A stretch of DNA of 64,000 nucleotides from an uncultured Porphyromonas sp. (GCA_900539155.1 UQBE01000001.1:124001-188000); one strand, 5' to 3'; counted from the first letter of the stretch, positions 53,629 to 62,614 are shown. Notes: a model not told the origin generated them from the sequence alone. Made by a program: numbers and translations.

Positions 53629-54294
53629 CTAGTATTGTCGCTCGCCAAAGATGGCGGTACCGATGCGTACAATCGTGGAGCCCGCCTCTACGGCTAGGGG
53701 CCAGTCACTGCTCATGCCCATAGAGAGCTCGTCCCATAAGATGTCGGGGTAACGCTCTCGTAGCTCCGTCTGTAGCGCACGGAGCGTGTCAAACTCGTGA
53801 CGTATCTGCTCTTTGTCTTCTGTCAGTGTCGCCATACCCATCAAGCCACAGATGGTGATGCGCTCTCGCCACTCGGGGGTAGCGAGGTAGTGCTCTACGA
53901 GTGCTAGGAGCTCAGCGTGGTCTAGCCCGCTCTTGCTCTCCTCCTGAGCTATCTTGTACTGCAGGAGGATGCGCAGCTGGCGGTCGAAGCGGTTCGCCTG
54001 CTTGACAATCTCCTGGAGGAGAGACTCGGAGTCGACGCTCTCGATGAGGGAGACGTAGGGGACGATGTACTTGACCTTGTTGCGCTGGAGGGTGCCGATG
54101 AAGTGCCACTGGATGTCTTCGGGGAGCTGGGGAGCTTTTTCGGCAAGCTCTTGTGCTCGGTTCTCGCCGAAGAGTCGCTGACCAGCTTCGTAAGCCTCAC
54201 GGACGGACTCGACGGGGTGAAACTTGGAGACGGCCACCAGCTGCACCTGCTCTGGTATCTGACTCCGTATCTCTGCTAGACGCTCTGCAATCAT
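53629..54294 (-). CDS. YggS-family pyridoxal-phosphate homeostasis protein
   Basis: A 221-residue PLP-binding TIM-barrel protein of the YggS/PLPBP family, which buffers vitamin B6 and affects amino-acid balance. The PLP lysine is in LVAVSKFHPVE, followed by FGENRAQELAEK, WHFIGTLQRNK and the C-terminal LSMGMSSDWPLAVEAGSTIVRIG. The start at 54294 (MIAERLAEIRSQ) matches the family; a longer frame to 54420 runs through a hairpin and into the neighbouring gene and is rejected. Confidence 0.94.
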   Translation of the reverse strand: MIAERLAEIRSQIPEQVQLVAVSKFHPVESVREAYEAGQRLFGENRAQELAEKAPQLPEDIQWHFIGTLQRNKVKYIVPYVSLIESVDSESLLQEIVKQANRFDRQLRILLQYKIAQEESKSGLDHAELLALVEHYLATPEWRERITICGLMGMATLTEDKEQIRHEFDTLRALQTELRERYPDILWDELSMGMSSDWPLAVEAGSTIVRIGTAIFGERQY

Positions 54295-54332
54295 GATGTA
54301 GGGGAATGAAAGGATGGGTACAATAGAAAAGA

Positions 54333-54370
54333 GAGAGACTGCTACCACTCTTACTAGGCAACAGTCTCTC
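54333..54370 (-). terminator. Hairpin between DUF4494 and YggS genes
   Basis: Stem GAGAGACTG / CAGTCTCTC with CTA/TAG inner pairs, just past the DUF4494 stop, followed on the minus strand by TTTTCTATT. Confidence 0.7.
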
Positions 54371-54382
54371 GATAGGAATAGA

Positions 54383-54835
54383 CTACTTGTTGGGCTGAGA
54401 GAAGTCGATGCGCCAAGCATCCATGATGATGGTCTCGGTGATGGAGGCTATCTCGTAGGGTGAGAGGGTCGTGGACATCTCCTTCTCGAGCCGCTTGAGG
54501 GCATTGGGTAGGCTGTCGCTCTGTACAATCATCGCTGCTGCGGTGCGCTTCTCGACACCTTTGGTCTCATCCAGAGAGATGAAGTTGACCTTGCAGCGGT
54601 AGAAACGGTCGTCCTCGGGATGATCCGAGAGGAAGAGCTCAGCGAGCTTGATTCGCTTGATTGTATTGATGATGAGCTCGCCTAGAGAGGTAAAAGGTGT
54701 GAGCTCCTTGGTGAGCTTCTCTTCAATCTCCGTATAGGTGTCGCCCTCGACGAGATACCCCTCGGAGGTACGCTTGGGCGTTCCGTTGTCGACCATCTTC
54801 TCGTAGGTCACTTTGCATTCAAACCAATTGGCCAT
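54383..54835 (-). CDS. DUF4494 protein
   Basis: A 150-residue soluble protein matching DUF4494, a Bacteroidota family. It opens NWFECKVTYEKMVDNGTPKR and repeats a similar ferredoxin-like half later (FYRCKVNFISLDETKGVEKR), so the protein looks like an internal duplication of a beta-alpha-beta unit. Function is unknown. Promoter box TACCTTTG is at 54874-54881. Confidence 0.88.
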   Translation of the reverse strand: MANWFECKVTYEKMVDNGTPKRTSEGYLVEGDTYTEIEEKLTKELTPFTSLGELIINTIKRIKLAELFLSDHPEDDRFYRCKVNFISLDETKGVEKRTAAAMIVQSDSLPNALKRLEKEMSTTLSPYEIASITETIIMDAWRIDFSQPNK

Positions 54836-54873
54836 ATAGTTGCTGTTTCTAGTATAAAGTGAATTGATGCGAG

Positions 54874-54881
54874 CAAAGGTA
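54874..54881 (-). promoter_or_regulatory. Putative -7 box (TACCTTTG) for DUF4494 gene
   Basis: Minus-strand TACCTTTG about 40 bases before the DUF4494 start. Confidence 0.55.
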
Positions 54882-54915
54882 CGGATTTATTGATATGCAA
54901 GAAAGCTCCGATACA

Positions 54916-55638
54916 TCAAGAGGGGTACACGACCACGAGGTCACGTAGGAACACTTTGAGCCGTACGAGCGAGGGCTTGACCAGGATGTATGAAGTGCTG
55001 GCTCCGAGGGTGACGCCGATGAGTGGTGCTTTGCGACCGACCCAGGCGGTGATGCCTCCCTTGGCGGATAGGACGAGGAGACGCTTCGATATCTCAGCAA
55101 TGACCTTGTCGATGGGGGAGCGGTCGCCCGCATAGCGCATGGGTGTGATGGATACTTGACCCTGGTATGAGTGGCAAGCTCTGCGCAGGAGCTCATCGGC
55201 CTCTCGTATGCCGAGCATACTACCCATGAGGAAGGTGATGCGTGCTCGCGTCTCTGTCGTCACCGCCCCGTAGGTGTAGAAGTCGTCCCAACCGTAGAGG
55301 TAAGCGAGCTTCTGTATGAGGAGGACGAGATTGACGCTGTACTGCGCTAGCTCTGTTGGTATGCCGACCCATGTGGCGACGCAACCTGTGAGACTGCTAC
55401 CCGCCGAGCCCATAGCTAGGAGCTCGGAGTGACGGCGTATCTCTTGGTTGGCTATGTGGTTCAGCACCTTGACTGAGAGGAAGCGGTGCGGTGGCTCCGT
55501 AGCAAGTTGCTCTAGCTCTGTGATAGAGAGAAAGGGGTAGAGCACATCGGTGAGCCACTCGACACGATTAATCTGTGCGACGTCAGAGCGCAGTACGAGG
55601 TTAAGGAAGCGATCCCAAGCTTTGGAAGATAGTGACAT
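54916..55638 (-). CDS. EcsC-family protein
   Basis: A 240-residue protein with the EcsC layout: a helical start, a central amphipathic or membrane-associated segment (SAGSSLTGCVATWVGIPTELAQYSVNLVLLIQKLAYLYGW), and a late glycine-rich stretch GAPLIGVTLGAS-like (RKAPLIGVTLGASTSYI). Family members are linked in Bacillus to the EcsAB transporter, but the function is not known. It is 23 bases after the OMPP1 gene start region on the same strand, so cotranscription with the porin is likely. Confidence 0.82.
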   Translation of the reverse strand: MSLSSKAWDRFLNLVLRSDVAQINRVEWLTDVLYPFLSITELEQLATEPPHRFLSVKVLNHIANQEIRRHSELLAMGSAGSSLTGCVATWVGIPTELAQYSVNLVLLIQKLAYLYGWDDFYTYGAVTTETRARITFLMGSMLGIREADELLRRACHSYQGQVSITPMRYAGDRSPIDKVIAEISKRLLVLSAKGGITAWVGRKAPLIGVTLGASTSYILVKPSLVRLKVFLRDLVVVYPS

Positions 55639-55661
55639 AAGTGTAAAGCGATGAAGTAGAC

Positions 55662-57278
55662 TTAGAACTTAAAGCCGAAGGTGGCTACGCCGTAGATGCG
55701 GTGCTTCTGTAGCTGGATAGCCTGGGGTGTCTCAAGGTGGTCCCCATTGTCCCCATAGTAGCGAGTCGGGAAGGGGTACATATGAGACTGCTGTCCCTGA
55801 TAGACGACCGCTAGGTCTATATAAGAGGAGGGAGAGAATCGCCAGCCTAGTCCGCCCGTGACACCGTAGCCCATACCGACGATCTCGTAGTGTGGCACGG
55901 TGCCTGCCTCATTGACCGGTACCGTAGCACTCTGCTCAGGATCGGAGTCGAAGCTCGCCTTCATAGGAGCTTGTCGCCAATAGCCACCTGCACGAAGACT
56001 GAACTGCGGAGAGACTCTCAGCTCACCACCGAGACGTAGGGTACTCTGCATCGGCGTGAAGTACTCCTTCATCAGTTTGTTGTCATCGACAAAGGGGCCA
56101 TAGGTGTCTTTGAGCTGGATGCCTGTGTAGTTGGCTAGCTCGTAGTCGAGACTAAGCATACCACGCCGCCCGACGAAGGCTCCACTGAGGACGAGCTTTG
56201 TTGGGGTCTGTAGCTGATACCGCCAAGCAGCATCGCTAGGGGTCTGATCCTTGACGGTCCAATCCTTCTCGGGTAGTGGCTTGCCCTCGCTGTCTAGAGC
56301 ACGGGAGTAGCGAGACTCGGCACCTGCTACGTAGTTGTCTTGCAGTGTGAACCATGTGGGTGTCTGGATAGCAGCTCCTAGGCGCAGATGGTCGGAGACA
56401 CGAGCTATCAAGCCGAAGCTGACCGATGCGCCTGAGCCAGAGGTGCGTAGCTCGTTGGCCAGCTCTAGATAGTCCTTATCTATGAAGTCCTCTCCGTAGT
56501 AAGAGGTGAGCCGATAGTCCAGAGCGCTTATCTTGACTCCTAGACCGAAGTATAGACGGTCGTTGTAGTTGAGTCCACCGGTGAAGTCGAAGTCCTGGAT
56601 GCCTCCACGCTCGTTGAGCCGTAGCTGCGAATTGCTCGGCCCTAAGATGCCACCCCTGTCGCTGTAGTTGAAGGCACTCTCGTAGAAGCCCTCTGGACGC
56701 TGTACTGTCCAGCCCGCTCCATGTCCTAGGATGGCGAGCCAAGGTGCGGAGACGCTGCCATAGGCGTTCTTACCGAGGAGGTCATCGGTGGAGACCTTGG
56801 TCGGCGTGATAAAGGCTGCGTAGTCTGCTAGCGAGTACTTAGTGACCTGATGGTTGCTGATGTCAAAGGTGCGCGCGAAGCTCTGACGCTGGTAGAAGCC
56901 TAGAGCTAGATTGAAGGTGAGGCCAGACCCTCTGAGTGGAGTCGCCAGAACGACTGACATATTACCACTGAAGGCTGTGCGCCCCTTCTTGTACTGCTCC
57001 TCGTACCAGGTGGCTTTATCTAGATTCTGCCCGAAAGCGATGGTGCCCTGTATCTCGTTACTGCGGAAGAGCCCTAGTCCAGCTGGGTTTTGTCGCAAGC
57101 TACTGTAGTCCGCACCTACTGCACCGAAGGCACCTCCCATAGCTTGGTAGCGGGCGGTCCCGTCGAGCGTCTCGGTGCTAAAGCGTAGCGCATTGTCGTG
57201 AGTCTGCGCGGATAGGTAGCTCCCCGTGATGAGTAGGAGGGCAGAGCTTATGAGGGGAATGAAATAGTGTCGAAGCAT
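55662..57278 (-). CDS. OMPP1/FadL-like outer-membrane protein
   Basis: A 538-residue beta-barrel protein with a signal peptide (1-25, ending YLSAQT). The conserved start of the family is visible: ETLDGTARYQAMGGAFGAVG then SLRQNPAGLGLFRSNEI, the inward hatch-like NPAG motif. Alternating strands fill the rest, closing with an aromatic end (VATFGFKF). FadL-type channels let hydrophobic molecules cross the outer membrane; the ligand here is unknown. It lies between the Ser/Arg/Tyr-rich gene's hairpin and the EcsC gene. Confidence 0.88.
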   Translation of the reverse strand: MLRHYFIPLISSALLLITGSYLSAQTHDNALRFSTETLDGTARYQAMGGAFGAVGADYSSLRQNPAGLGLFRSNEIQGTIAFGQNLDKATWYEEQYKKGRTAFSGNMSVVLATPLRGSGLTFNLALGFYQRQSFARTFDISNHQVTKYSLADYAAFITPTKVSTDDLLGKNAYGSVSAPWLAILGHGAGWTVQRPEGFYESAFNYSDRGGILGPSNSQLRLNERGGIQDFDFTGGLNYNDRLYFGLGVKISALDYRLTSYYGEDFIDKDYLELANELRTSGSGASVSFGLIARVSDHLRLGAAIQTPTWFTLQDNYVAGAESRYSRALDSEGKPLPEKDWTVKDQTPSDAAWRYQLQTPTKLVLSGAFVGRRGMLSLDYELANYTGIQLKDTYGPFVDDNKLMKEYFTPMQSTLRLGGELRVSPQFSLRAGGYWRQAPMKASFDSDPEQSATVPVNEAGTVPHYEIVGMGYGVTGGLGWRFSPSSYIDLAVVYQGQQSHMYPFPTRYYGDNGDHLETPQAIQLQKHRIYGVATFGFKF

Positions 57279-57306
57279 AGTTTATAAGTATAGGTGTATA
57301 AACGAA

Positions 57307-57363
57307 TGAGACTTGACCATTAGTTCAGAACCAGCGTGTGGGTGGCTAATGATACAAGTCTCA
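57307..57363 (-). terminator. Hairpin after Ser/Arg/Tyr-rich protein gene
   Basis: Arms TGAGACTTG and CAAGTCTCA, with inner CATTAG/CTAATG, lie 17 bases past the stop of the upstream gene. Confidence 0.65.
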
Positions 57364-57379
57364 TACTTAGGTGAGTCTA

Positions 57380-58846
57380 CTAGCGACGTCCTCTGGCACT
57401 ACGGCTAGAAGAGGAGGAGCTACCAGATGAGTTACTACCACGCGAAGAGGAAGAGCTGGACGATCCGAAGCTACTGCTAGAGGATGACCTCGAGCTAGAA
57501 GATTCGTAACTGCGACTGCTACGAGCGGAAGAGCTAGAAGAGCTTCCCTGCCAGCTGCTGTTGCTTCTGCTGGAGCGTACGGAAGAAGAGCTGGAATTAC
57601 CGCGAGCACTACGACTGCTCGATGAGTCGTAACGTCGGCTGTTGCTCGGAGAGCTGTAGCTTCTTCTTTGGTTAGTTGTGGATGCGTCGTAGCTACCACG
57701 ACGTGAGCGAGCGGAGCCTGAGTTGTAGTTGCGGTTCGTTGGGGAGCCCTGTCGCTCCTGTCTTACCGTGCTGCTATCCTCAAAGTAGGAACCACGACGA
57801 GAGCGAGCGGAGCCCATCTCGTACTGCTCAGCGGAGCCACGGCGTGTGCTAGTAGACTGGTCGTATGAGCCACGAGCACTGCGCCCTTGGTTGTTGTCGT
57901 ATATGCGGTTACTATTGTTTCTCCAGAAGTTGCCTCGGTCAGCTACCTCATTGTTATTGTAGCTCGACTGATCTAGCGAACCTCTACGAGCATTGCCCGA
58001 CAGGGTACCTTGGTTGCCATGTGTGGCGCGTGGGTTGTTGCCATAGCTCTTGTCATAGTAGCTGCTCCCTAGGCGACCATTGGAGTAGTAGGTCGAGGGC
58101 TTGACATAGTTGCCGTAGTATGGGTCGTATATGCCGTAGGAGCCAGCATAGTACCCATCCCAATATCCATGATTATAGCCAGCCCCGTAGCCGTAGCCTC
58201 CGTAGTGTGGATAGTAGCCGTACCAATAGCTACCGCCCCATGACCAGGGGTTGGTGTACCAAATGGAGGGCCCCCAGTAGCCGTAGCCCCCCCAGCTGTA
58301 AGGATAGGGGTACCTGTTGGTGTACCAAGGGTACCAAGAGCTGTACCACATGTAGTCATAGTAGTAGTCCCACGAGGGGTACCAGCCCGGGCTCCATAGG
58401 TTAATTGATATGCCTACGGGGTTGTAGCGATCAGCTACGTAGTCGTAGCGGTCGGGGTATGTGTAGATACCGTAGGTGCCATCCTCATTGTAGTACACAT
58501 CTACGTTGTCCGAGTCATATATATATATGGTCGCAGGATTGTGAAAGCGAGAGATGCGACGGCTGTACTTTCCCATGCCCTGCTTGGGCTGTGCAGAGGA
58601 GGAGTAGCTTCGTCCGCGCTCACCTGTGTACTCACCGCCCCGGCGGTTGTACGCATCGAGCGGGTCTTGCGTATTGCTCTGATAGTCATTGTCGCCCCAA
58701 GGGTCGTTAGAGCGACTCTCTTGCTGAGCTGCTCGGGAGGGGACATAGTACGCATCATCGTCCCAGTCCACCTGTGCCGCACTCCATATGTATGATGAGA
58801 GGGCGACGATCACGAGTAGAGAAATAGATCTTGTAAGCCTCATCAT
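57380..58846 (-). CDS. Exported low-complexity protein, Tyr/Trp/Gly-rich middle and Ser/Arg-rich tail
   Basis: A 488-residue protein with a signal peptide (1-24). Residues about 100-135 form a folded-looking beta segment (TIYIYDSDNVDVYYNEDGTY). Residues about 155-250 are dominated by Tyr, Trp, Gly and Pro. From about 270 the sequence becomes Ser/Arg/Asn-rich with recurring RRGSY and SARSRRGS words, ending in almost pure Ser/Arg. The tail is strongly basic and probably disordered. I know of no assigned function; envelope or surface location is inferred from the signal. The codons are varied, so this is not a simple slippage tract. Confidence 0.75.
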   Translation of the reverse strand: MMRLTRSISLLVIVALSSYIWSAAQVDWDDDAYYVPSRAAQQESRSNDPWGDNDYQSNTQDPLDAYNRRGGEYTGERGRSYSSSAQPKQGMGKYSRRISRFHNPATIYIYDSDNVDVYYNEDGTYGIYTYPDRYDYVADRYNPVGISINLWSPGWYPSWDYYYDYMWYSSWYPWYTNRYPYPYSWGGYGYWGPSIWYTNPWSWGGSYWYGYYPHYGGYGYGAGYNHGYWDGYYAGSYGIYDPYYGNYVKPSTYYSNGRLGSSYYDKSYGNNPRATHGNQGTLSGNARRGSLDQSSYNNNEVADRGNFWRNNSNRIYDNNQGRSARGSYDQSTSTRRGSAEQYEMGSARSRRGSYFEDSSTVRQERQGSPTNRNYNSGSARSRRGSYDASTTNQRRSYSSPSNSRRYDSSSSRSARGNSSSSSVRSSRSNSSWQGSSSSSSARSSRSYESSSSRSSSSSSFGSSSSSSSRGSNSSGSSSSSSRSARGRR

Positions 58847-58896
58847 GGTATCTGTTGGTTTAGGGGTTTGTATTCAGTTATGCTGGTGCTGGGGTA

Positions 58897-58928
58897 GGGG
58901 AGGTGCCTCATCTGAGGGAGACCTCCCG
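58897..58928 (-). terminator. Hairpin after PepK-like protease gene
   Basis: Arms GGGAGGT and ACCTCCC around a 16-base loop, about 38 bases past the protease stop. Weak candidate terminator. Confidence 0.4.
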
Positions 58929-58964
58929 TCCCCAGTCTCCTTTGTTTGCTTAGAGAGCTGAGAG

Positions 58965-61799
58965 TTAGTTTCGTTTAATCATAACTCTCTGCGTGAAGGA
59001 CTCTTGAGCAGTGCGTATGAGTGCAATGTAAGAGCCCTCGGGCAGGTCGGTCAGGTCGATGGCACTGCGTAGTGCATCACCGCTCACAGTCCGTAGGCAC
59101 TGCCCAGAGAGGTCAAAGATTTGGAGCAAGCTCACATCCTCTGCCTCGGAGAGAGTCGTCATATCTCGTATGATTGAGGGGTAGAGATAGGGCTTGGCAA
59201 GCGGAGCGGTGACCTTGTTTATGGGGAGTCCCATAGGAGCATCGTACAGGACCTCGACACGATAGCTGTCGCTCACCTTGCCTGCAGCATCACTGTAGGT
59301 GAGCGTCGTAGCATCAGTCTCTCCGACCTTCTCGTCGTTGCGATAGATTACGTAGCCCTTGACCTCGGGGAAGGGGACAGGCAGGGGGCCACGTGTGAAA
59401 GTCTCCTGGATGACCTTGCCGCTGGGTGTAGGGTTGTCTGATACGACCAGTTCGAGGGCCATGTAGCCATCGGTCGTGAAGGGTATAGATTGATATCCGA
59501 TGAATTCGTTCTTGACAATGTAAAACTTCTCCAGACCGCCATCGACGCCTATATACTCATCCTTTGAGTTACTGTCGATGAAGACGGAGTAAGGAGCACC
59601 TGTTCGCACCTTAAATCCTACTTCGAGGTTCTCATCCGATTGTATCTTAAAGGGGGTTTTGAGGAGTACTGACATCCACTTGCGGTCTTCTTGAGCAGGG
59701 CTTGCGTAGGAGTAGACTTCTTCTTTTGAGCCGTTGACCTTCTGCTGTAAGTAAAGACGCTGTATCCCCTTGTTGAAAGTTGGGATAAGGTTGATCTGAT
59801 GTACATAGAGTGGCTTCTCAAAGGGAGACCTCCCGAGACGGAACTTGTCAACGAGACAGATCTCACTGATTCCGTTCTTAGAGAATTCCCGAGCGAGCTT
59901 AGGCTCTACCTTGGATAGACTCATAAGGTTGCGGTCAGCTATCTTAGAGACTATCTGCGCATTGAGAGGAGCAGTCCAGGTGAGCGTGACCCCTTCAGTA
60001 GTAGCTGCAGGAGCTACATCCGCATGAACCTCCTTGACTAGCTTGCCCGTGTAGATGGTCCGGTGTGCAGGTGGGGTAGAGATTGTCTTGTCCTCGACAG
60101 CGTAGTGAGCTTCGACGGCATAGCTGACGGAGCCTAAGGCGGTCAAGTCCTGGAAGAGCTCATCTGTGTATTTGGTCTCAGTCAGCTCCTTGAGCGGAGT
60201 GCCGTTGCGATATATCTGATAGCTGACGGGGTAGCCCTGTGCATGTGGAGGGACTGCATCCCACTCGAGCTCCACCTTGAGGTGATTCTGTAAGTCTAGC
60301 TTGCCTCGTAGCTCTCGTATGGGGCGGAGTGGCTTGTAGCCCTTACGCCAGGTGCCTGCCACCTTGAGAGTTCCCGTCTTGTCGGGGTCGAGGAACATGT
60401 CCATATGGTAGAGGTCGCCCCTGTCTGTGTACTTGTTGAAGTGTGAGCTGAGACGACCGTAGAAGCCGTCTTGGGAGCATGGGGTCTTGTCACCACCTGT
60501 GAGGGTTGCTACCTGCTCTCCTTTCTCATTGTAGAGTGGAGAGCCAGAGGAGCCACCCTCAGTATTTCCCGTGTGAAACTTGAGCGTGTAGTGATCCTTG
60601 TCACCGCCTCCTCGCCACGAGTCGATAGCTAGCTCCTTATCGTATAGAGCAAGCTTAGCAACGTCACCAGCTGGGTGATGTATGCCCGCACCGCTCTGCC
60701 AGGTCTGCTCGGTAGCGTTCCAGCCAGAGTAGTAGACACGGTAGTCAAAGGGTATGTCATTCTGGAGCTCTAGGAGCATACCGTCGGAGTAACCGTAGAG
60801 AGATGTGTATGTGCGGATGTAAGCCCCCACAAGCGTCTTGGCGGGCTGAGCATAGTCGCTGTTGTTACAGCGAGGCTTCTCAAAGTGAAAGCCAAAGACC
60901 CACTGATCCATTGTCTTCTGGTCGATGCCAAACTTCCCATGAAACTCTCCTTCTATCAGATTCGATGAGAGGTCTTCGCCCGAGCAGTGTGCTGCTGTGA
61001 GGATGTATGGCTTGAAGTCTCCCTTGACATTGTTGACTAGATTCCCAGAGCACCAAGTTATCTTGCCAGCAGCTGAGAGAGGCATATAGATGACCGAACT
61101 GCTCTTCTGTTCCTGCCACGCATCGCCTTCGGGGCAGTTGACATTTAGCTGGCAAAAATTGTTTCTCGCAGGGTCAGAAGCGTCCTCCTGCTCCAGCTGA
61201 TGCTGCGCCTGCATGGCCGAGCGGTAGAAATAGCCCACGCCACTAATCTGTATAGAGGGAAGAGCCACGCCACGCGGGGCCTCATAGTCTAGTATGAGCT
61301 TGCTACCGCTCAGGGGCTCAGAGGCGAAGGCACCATGCTGTGGATGCGTCTCATAGGTGTAGGCCCCGAGGAGCTGCTTGCCACCAGGTGTGTAGATGTA
61401 GAGCCGTCCACCCTGGGGGATGAAGAAGTCTGAGTAGTATAGATTAAGTCCTACTGGCATCTGCTCCATCTCTATCTCTAGTCGATAGATATCAGTCTCC
61501 GCAATAGAGCCAATCCGCTCAGCAGCAGTGGCAAAGTCGACGTCGCAGGGGATTACCTGCCCCACGCTGTAGGGCTTGAGTTGTGGTTCGCCCTCGCGCC
61601 AGGTTTCCTGGCTAAGGAGGTCCCGAGGGTTGAAGTCTGGGGCTAGCGATATGCCCGCTGCTGTAGAGCGTAGAGTGCCCTCTCCGAGTAGTCGGGGGGA
61701 GCCTCCGAACGATTGCTGAGCGAAGCTAAGATGGGTTGTGGCCAGTAACCCAAGAGCGATGAGAGTCAGCAGGAATAGCCGATGGTGAGAGTGGTTCAT
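58965..61799 (-). CDS. T9SS-secreted trypsin-like serine endopeptidase, PepK-like (lysyl endopeptidase family)
   Basis: A 944-residue secreted protease. After a signal peptide (1-28) and a propeptide (to about 210), the trypsin-fold domain carries His271 (LTAAHCSG), Asp339 (YGYSDGMLLEL) and Ser418 (NTEGGSSGSPLYN). The Cys-rich start of the domain (NFCQLNVNCPEG) matches Achromobacter protease I and P. gingivalis PepK, which cut after lysine. Two fibronectin-like regions follow, and the last 75 residues (LYPSIIRDMTTL to QRVMIKRN) form a T9SS sorting domain. Lysine specificity is inferred from the family. Promoter box TACCTTTG at 61933-61940. Confidence 0.92.
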   Translation of the reverse strand: MNHSHHRLFLLTLIALGLLATTHLSFAQQSFGGSPRLLGEGTLRSTAAGISLAPDFNPRDLLSQETWREGEPQLKPYSVGQVIPCDVDFATAAERIGSIAETDIYRLEIEMEQMPVGLNLYYSDFFIPQGGRLYIYTPGGKQLLGAYTYETHPQHGAFASEPLSGSKLILDYEAPRGVALPSIQISGVGYFYRSAMQAQHQLEQEDASDPARNNFCQLNVNCPEGDAWQEQKSSSVIYMPLSAAGKITWCSGNLVNNVKGDFKPYILTAAHCSGEDLSSNLIEGEFHGKFGIDQKTMDQWVFGFHFEKPRCNNSDYAQPAKTLVGAYIRTYTSLYGYSDGMLLELQNDIPFDYRVYYSGWNATEQTWQSGAGIHHPAGDVAKLALYDKELAIDSWRGGGDKDHYTLKFHTGNTEGGSSGSPLYNEKGEQVATLTGGDKTPCSQDGFYGRLSSHFNKYTDRGDLYHMDMFLDPDKTGTLKVAGTWRKGYKPLRPIRELRGKLDLQNHLKVELEWDAVPPHAQGYPVSYQIYRNGTPLKELTETKYTDELFQDLTALGSVSYAVEAHYAVEDKTISTPPAHRTIYTGKLVKEVHADVAPAATTEGVTLTWTAPLNAQIVSKIADRNLMSLSKVEPKLAREFSKNGISEICLVDKFRLGRSPFEKPLYVHQINLIPTFNKGIQRLYLQQKVNGSKEEVYSYASPAQEDRKWMSVLLKTPFKIQSDENLEVGFKVRTGAPYSVFIDSNSKDEYIGVDGGLEKFYIVKNEFIGYQSIPFTTDGYMALELVVSDNPTPSGKVIQETFTRGPLPVPFPEVKGYVIYRNDEKVGETDATTLTYSDAAGKVSDSYRVEVLYDAPMGLPINKVTAPLAKPYLYPSIIRDMTTLSEAEDVSLLQIFDLSGQCLRTVSGDALRSAIDLTDLPEGSYIALIRTAQESFTQRVMIKRN

Positions 61800-61932
61800 T
61801 CGTGTCTATAAGTGCTATATGGTTGTCTAATACCTATGTAATTGTAGTTCGTGAAGTGAGGGGGCGAGCCTCCCCGCGCTTGTCGTGCAGTCGTGGCATA
61901 CGTCGGCACGCATCAAGAGAAGAGGCACTCCA

Positions 61933-61940
61933 CAAAGGTA
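61933..61940 (-). promoter_or_regulatory. Putative -7 box (TACCTTTG) for PepK-like protease
   Basis: Minus-strand TACCTTTG, about 134 bases before the start of the protease. Confidence 0.5.
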
Positions 61941-62003
61941 GGAAATGTTTGGCTAAGTGACAACAACCGCACAGCTTACGACTAGCCCGTACCATCCCCA
62001 TCT

Positions 62004-62030
62004 GAGACTGTTGACTTTTGCAACAGTCTC
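62004..62030. repeat. 27-bp stem-loop abutting CCACGTGG element E
   Basis: Perfect arms GAGACTGTTG and CAACAGTCTC around ACTTTTG. It sits 2 bases before the ATAATTTAGACC end of the element, as at copy D. Confidence 0.88.
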
Positions 62031-62032
62031 AT

Positions 62033-62272
62033 GATAATTTAGACCCGACTACCTATCAACAACGGCACTATGTCGGGGGGGAAAACGGATTTCCACGTGG
62101 ATATTTTGAAATACCCACGTGGAGAATTTTTATTTTCCACGTGGGGAAGAAAAAATTCTTCGGAGGAATCAAATAAAACTTCGGAGGAAATGAATCACGC
62201 CCACGTGGAAAATAAAAATTCTCCACGTGGAGATTTGAGATTTTCCACGTGGATATTCGAAAAAAGAGGGTA
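62033..62272 (+). repeat. CCACGTGG element, copy E
   Basis: About 240 bp with six intact octamers. One difference is GAATCAAATAAAAC, where the other copies read ATG in place of ATA. It is followed by a TTAGAR tract. Confidence 0.88.
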
Positions 62273-62338
62273 ATTAGAGGTTAGAGATTAGATGTTAGAG
62301 ATTAGAGGGTAGAGATTATGGATTAGAAATTAGAGGGC
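62273..62338 (+). repeat. TTAGAR heptamer tract
   Basis: TTAGAGG, TTAGAGA, TTAGATG, TTAGAGA and TTAGAGG-like words, then less regular ones, directly following copy E. Confidence 0.75.
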
Positions 62339-62343
62339 AGGGG

Positions 62344-62464
62344 GGACACATTATATATATGTAGTAACCTCATCCATTCCTCGCTGGTCGCTATGTGTAG
62401 CTCCTGACAGAGCAATTAGAGAGACTGTTGACTTTTGCAACAGTCGCATTATAATGCGTCAGCC
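62344..62464. mobile_element. About 120-bp TIR element with stem-loop
   Basis: It starts GACACATTATATATATGTAG and ends CATTATAATGCGTCAGC. It contains the shared CGCTGGTCGCTATGTGTAGC and a 27-bp stem-loop (GAGACTGTTG / CAACAGTCGC, 62421-62447). Confidence 0.72.
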
Positions 62465-62606
62465 CTGGGAAAATGTATATTCAATTAGTGAATTCAACTC
62501 ATACCTACAAAAAATGGATTGCACCCTAAGCACAATCCAACATATTATTCAGAGAAGCAGAGAGGAAAAAGCTCTTCCTCTTGATTCTACTGAAGCGGAT
62601 AATTGT

Positions 62607-62614
62607 TATCTTTG
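62607..62614 (+). promoter_or_regulatory. Putative -7 box (TATCTTTG) for BspA-like gene
   Basis: TATCTTTG 91 bases ahead of the ATG at 62705. It falls inside the weak 79-codon frame, arguing that this frame is not coding. Confidence 0.55.

Noticed and set aside
53629..54420. Longer YggS form starting at 54420
   Set aside because: The extension passes through a terminator hairpin and overlaps the DUF4494 gene; the family start is at 54294.
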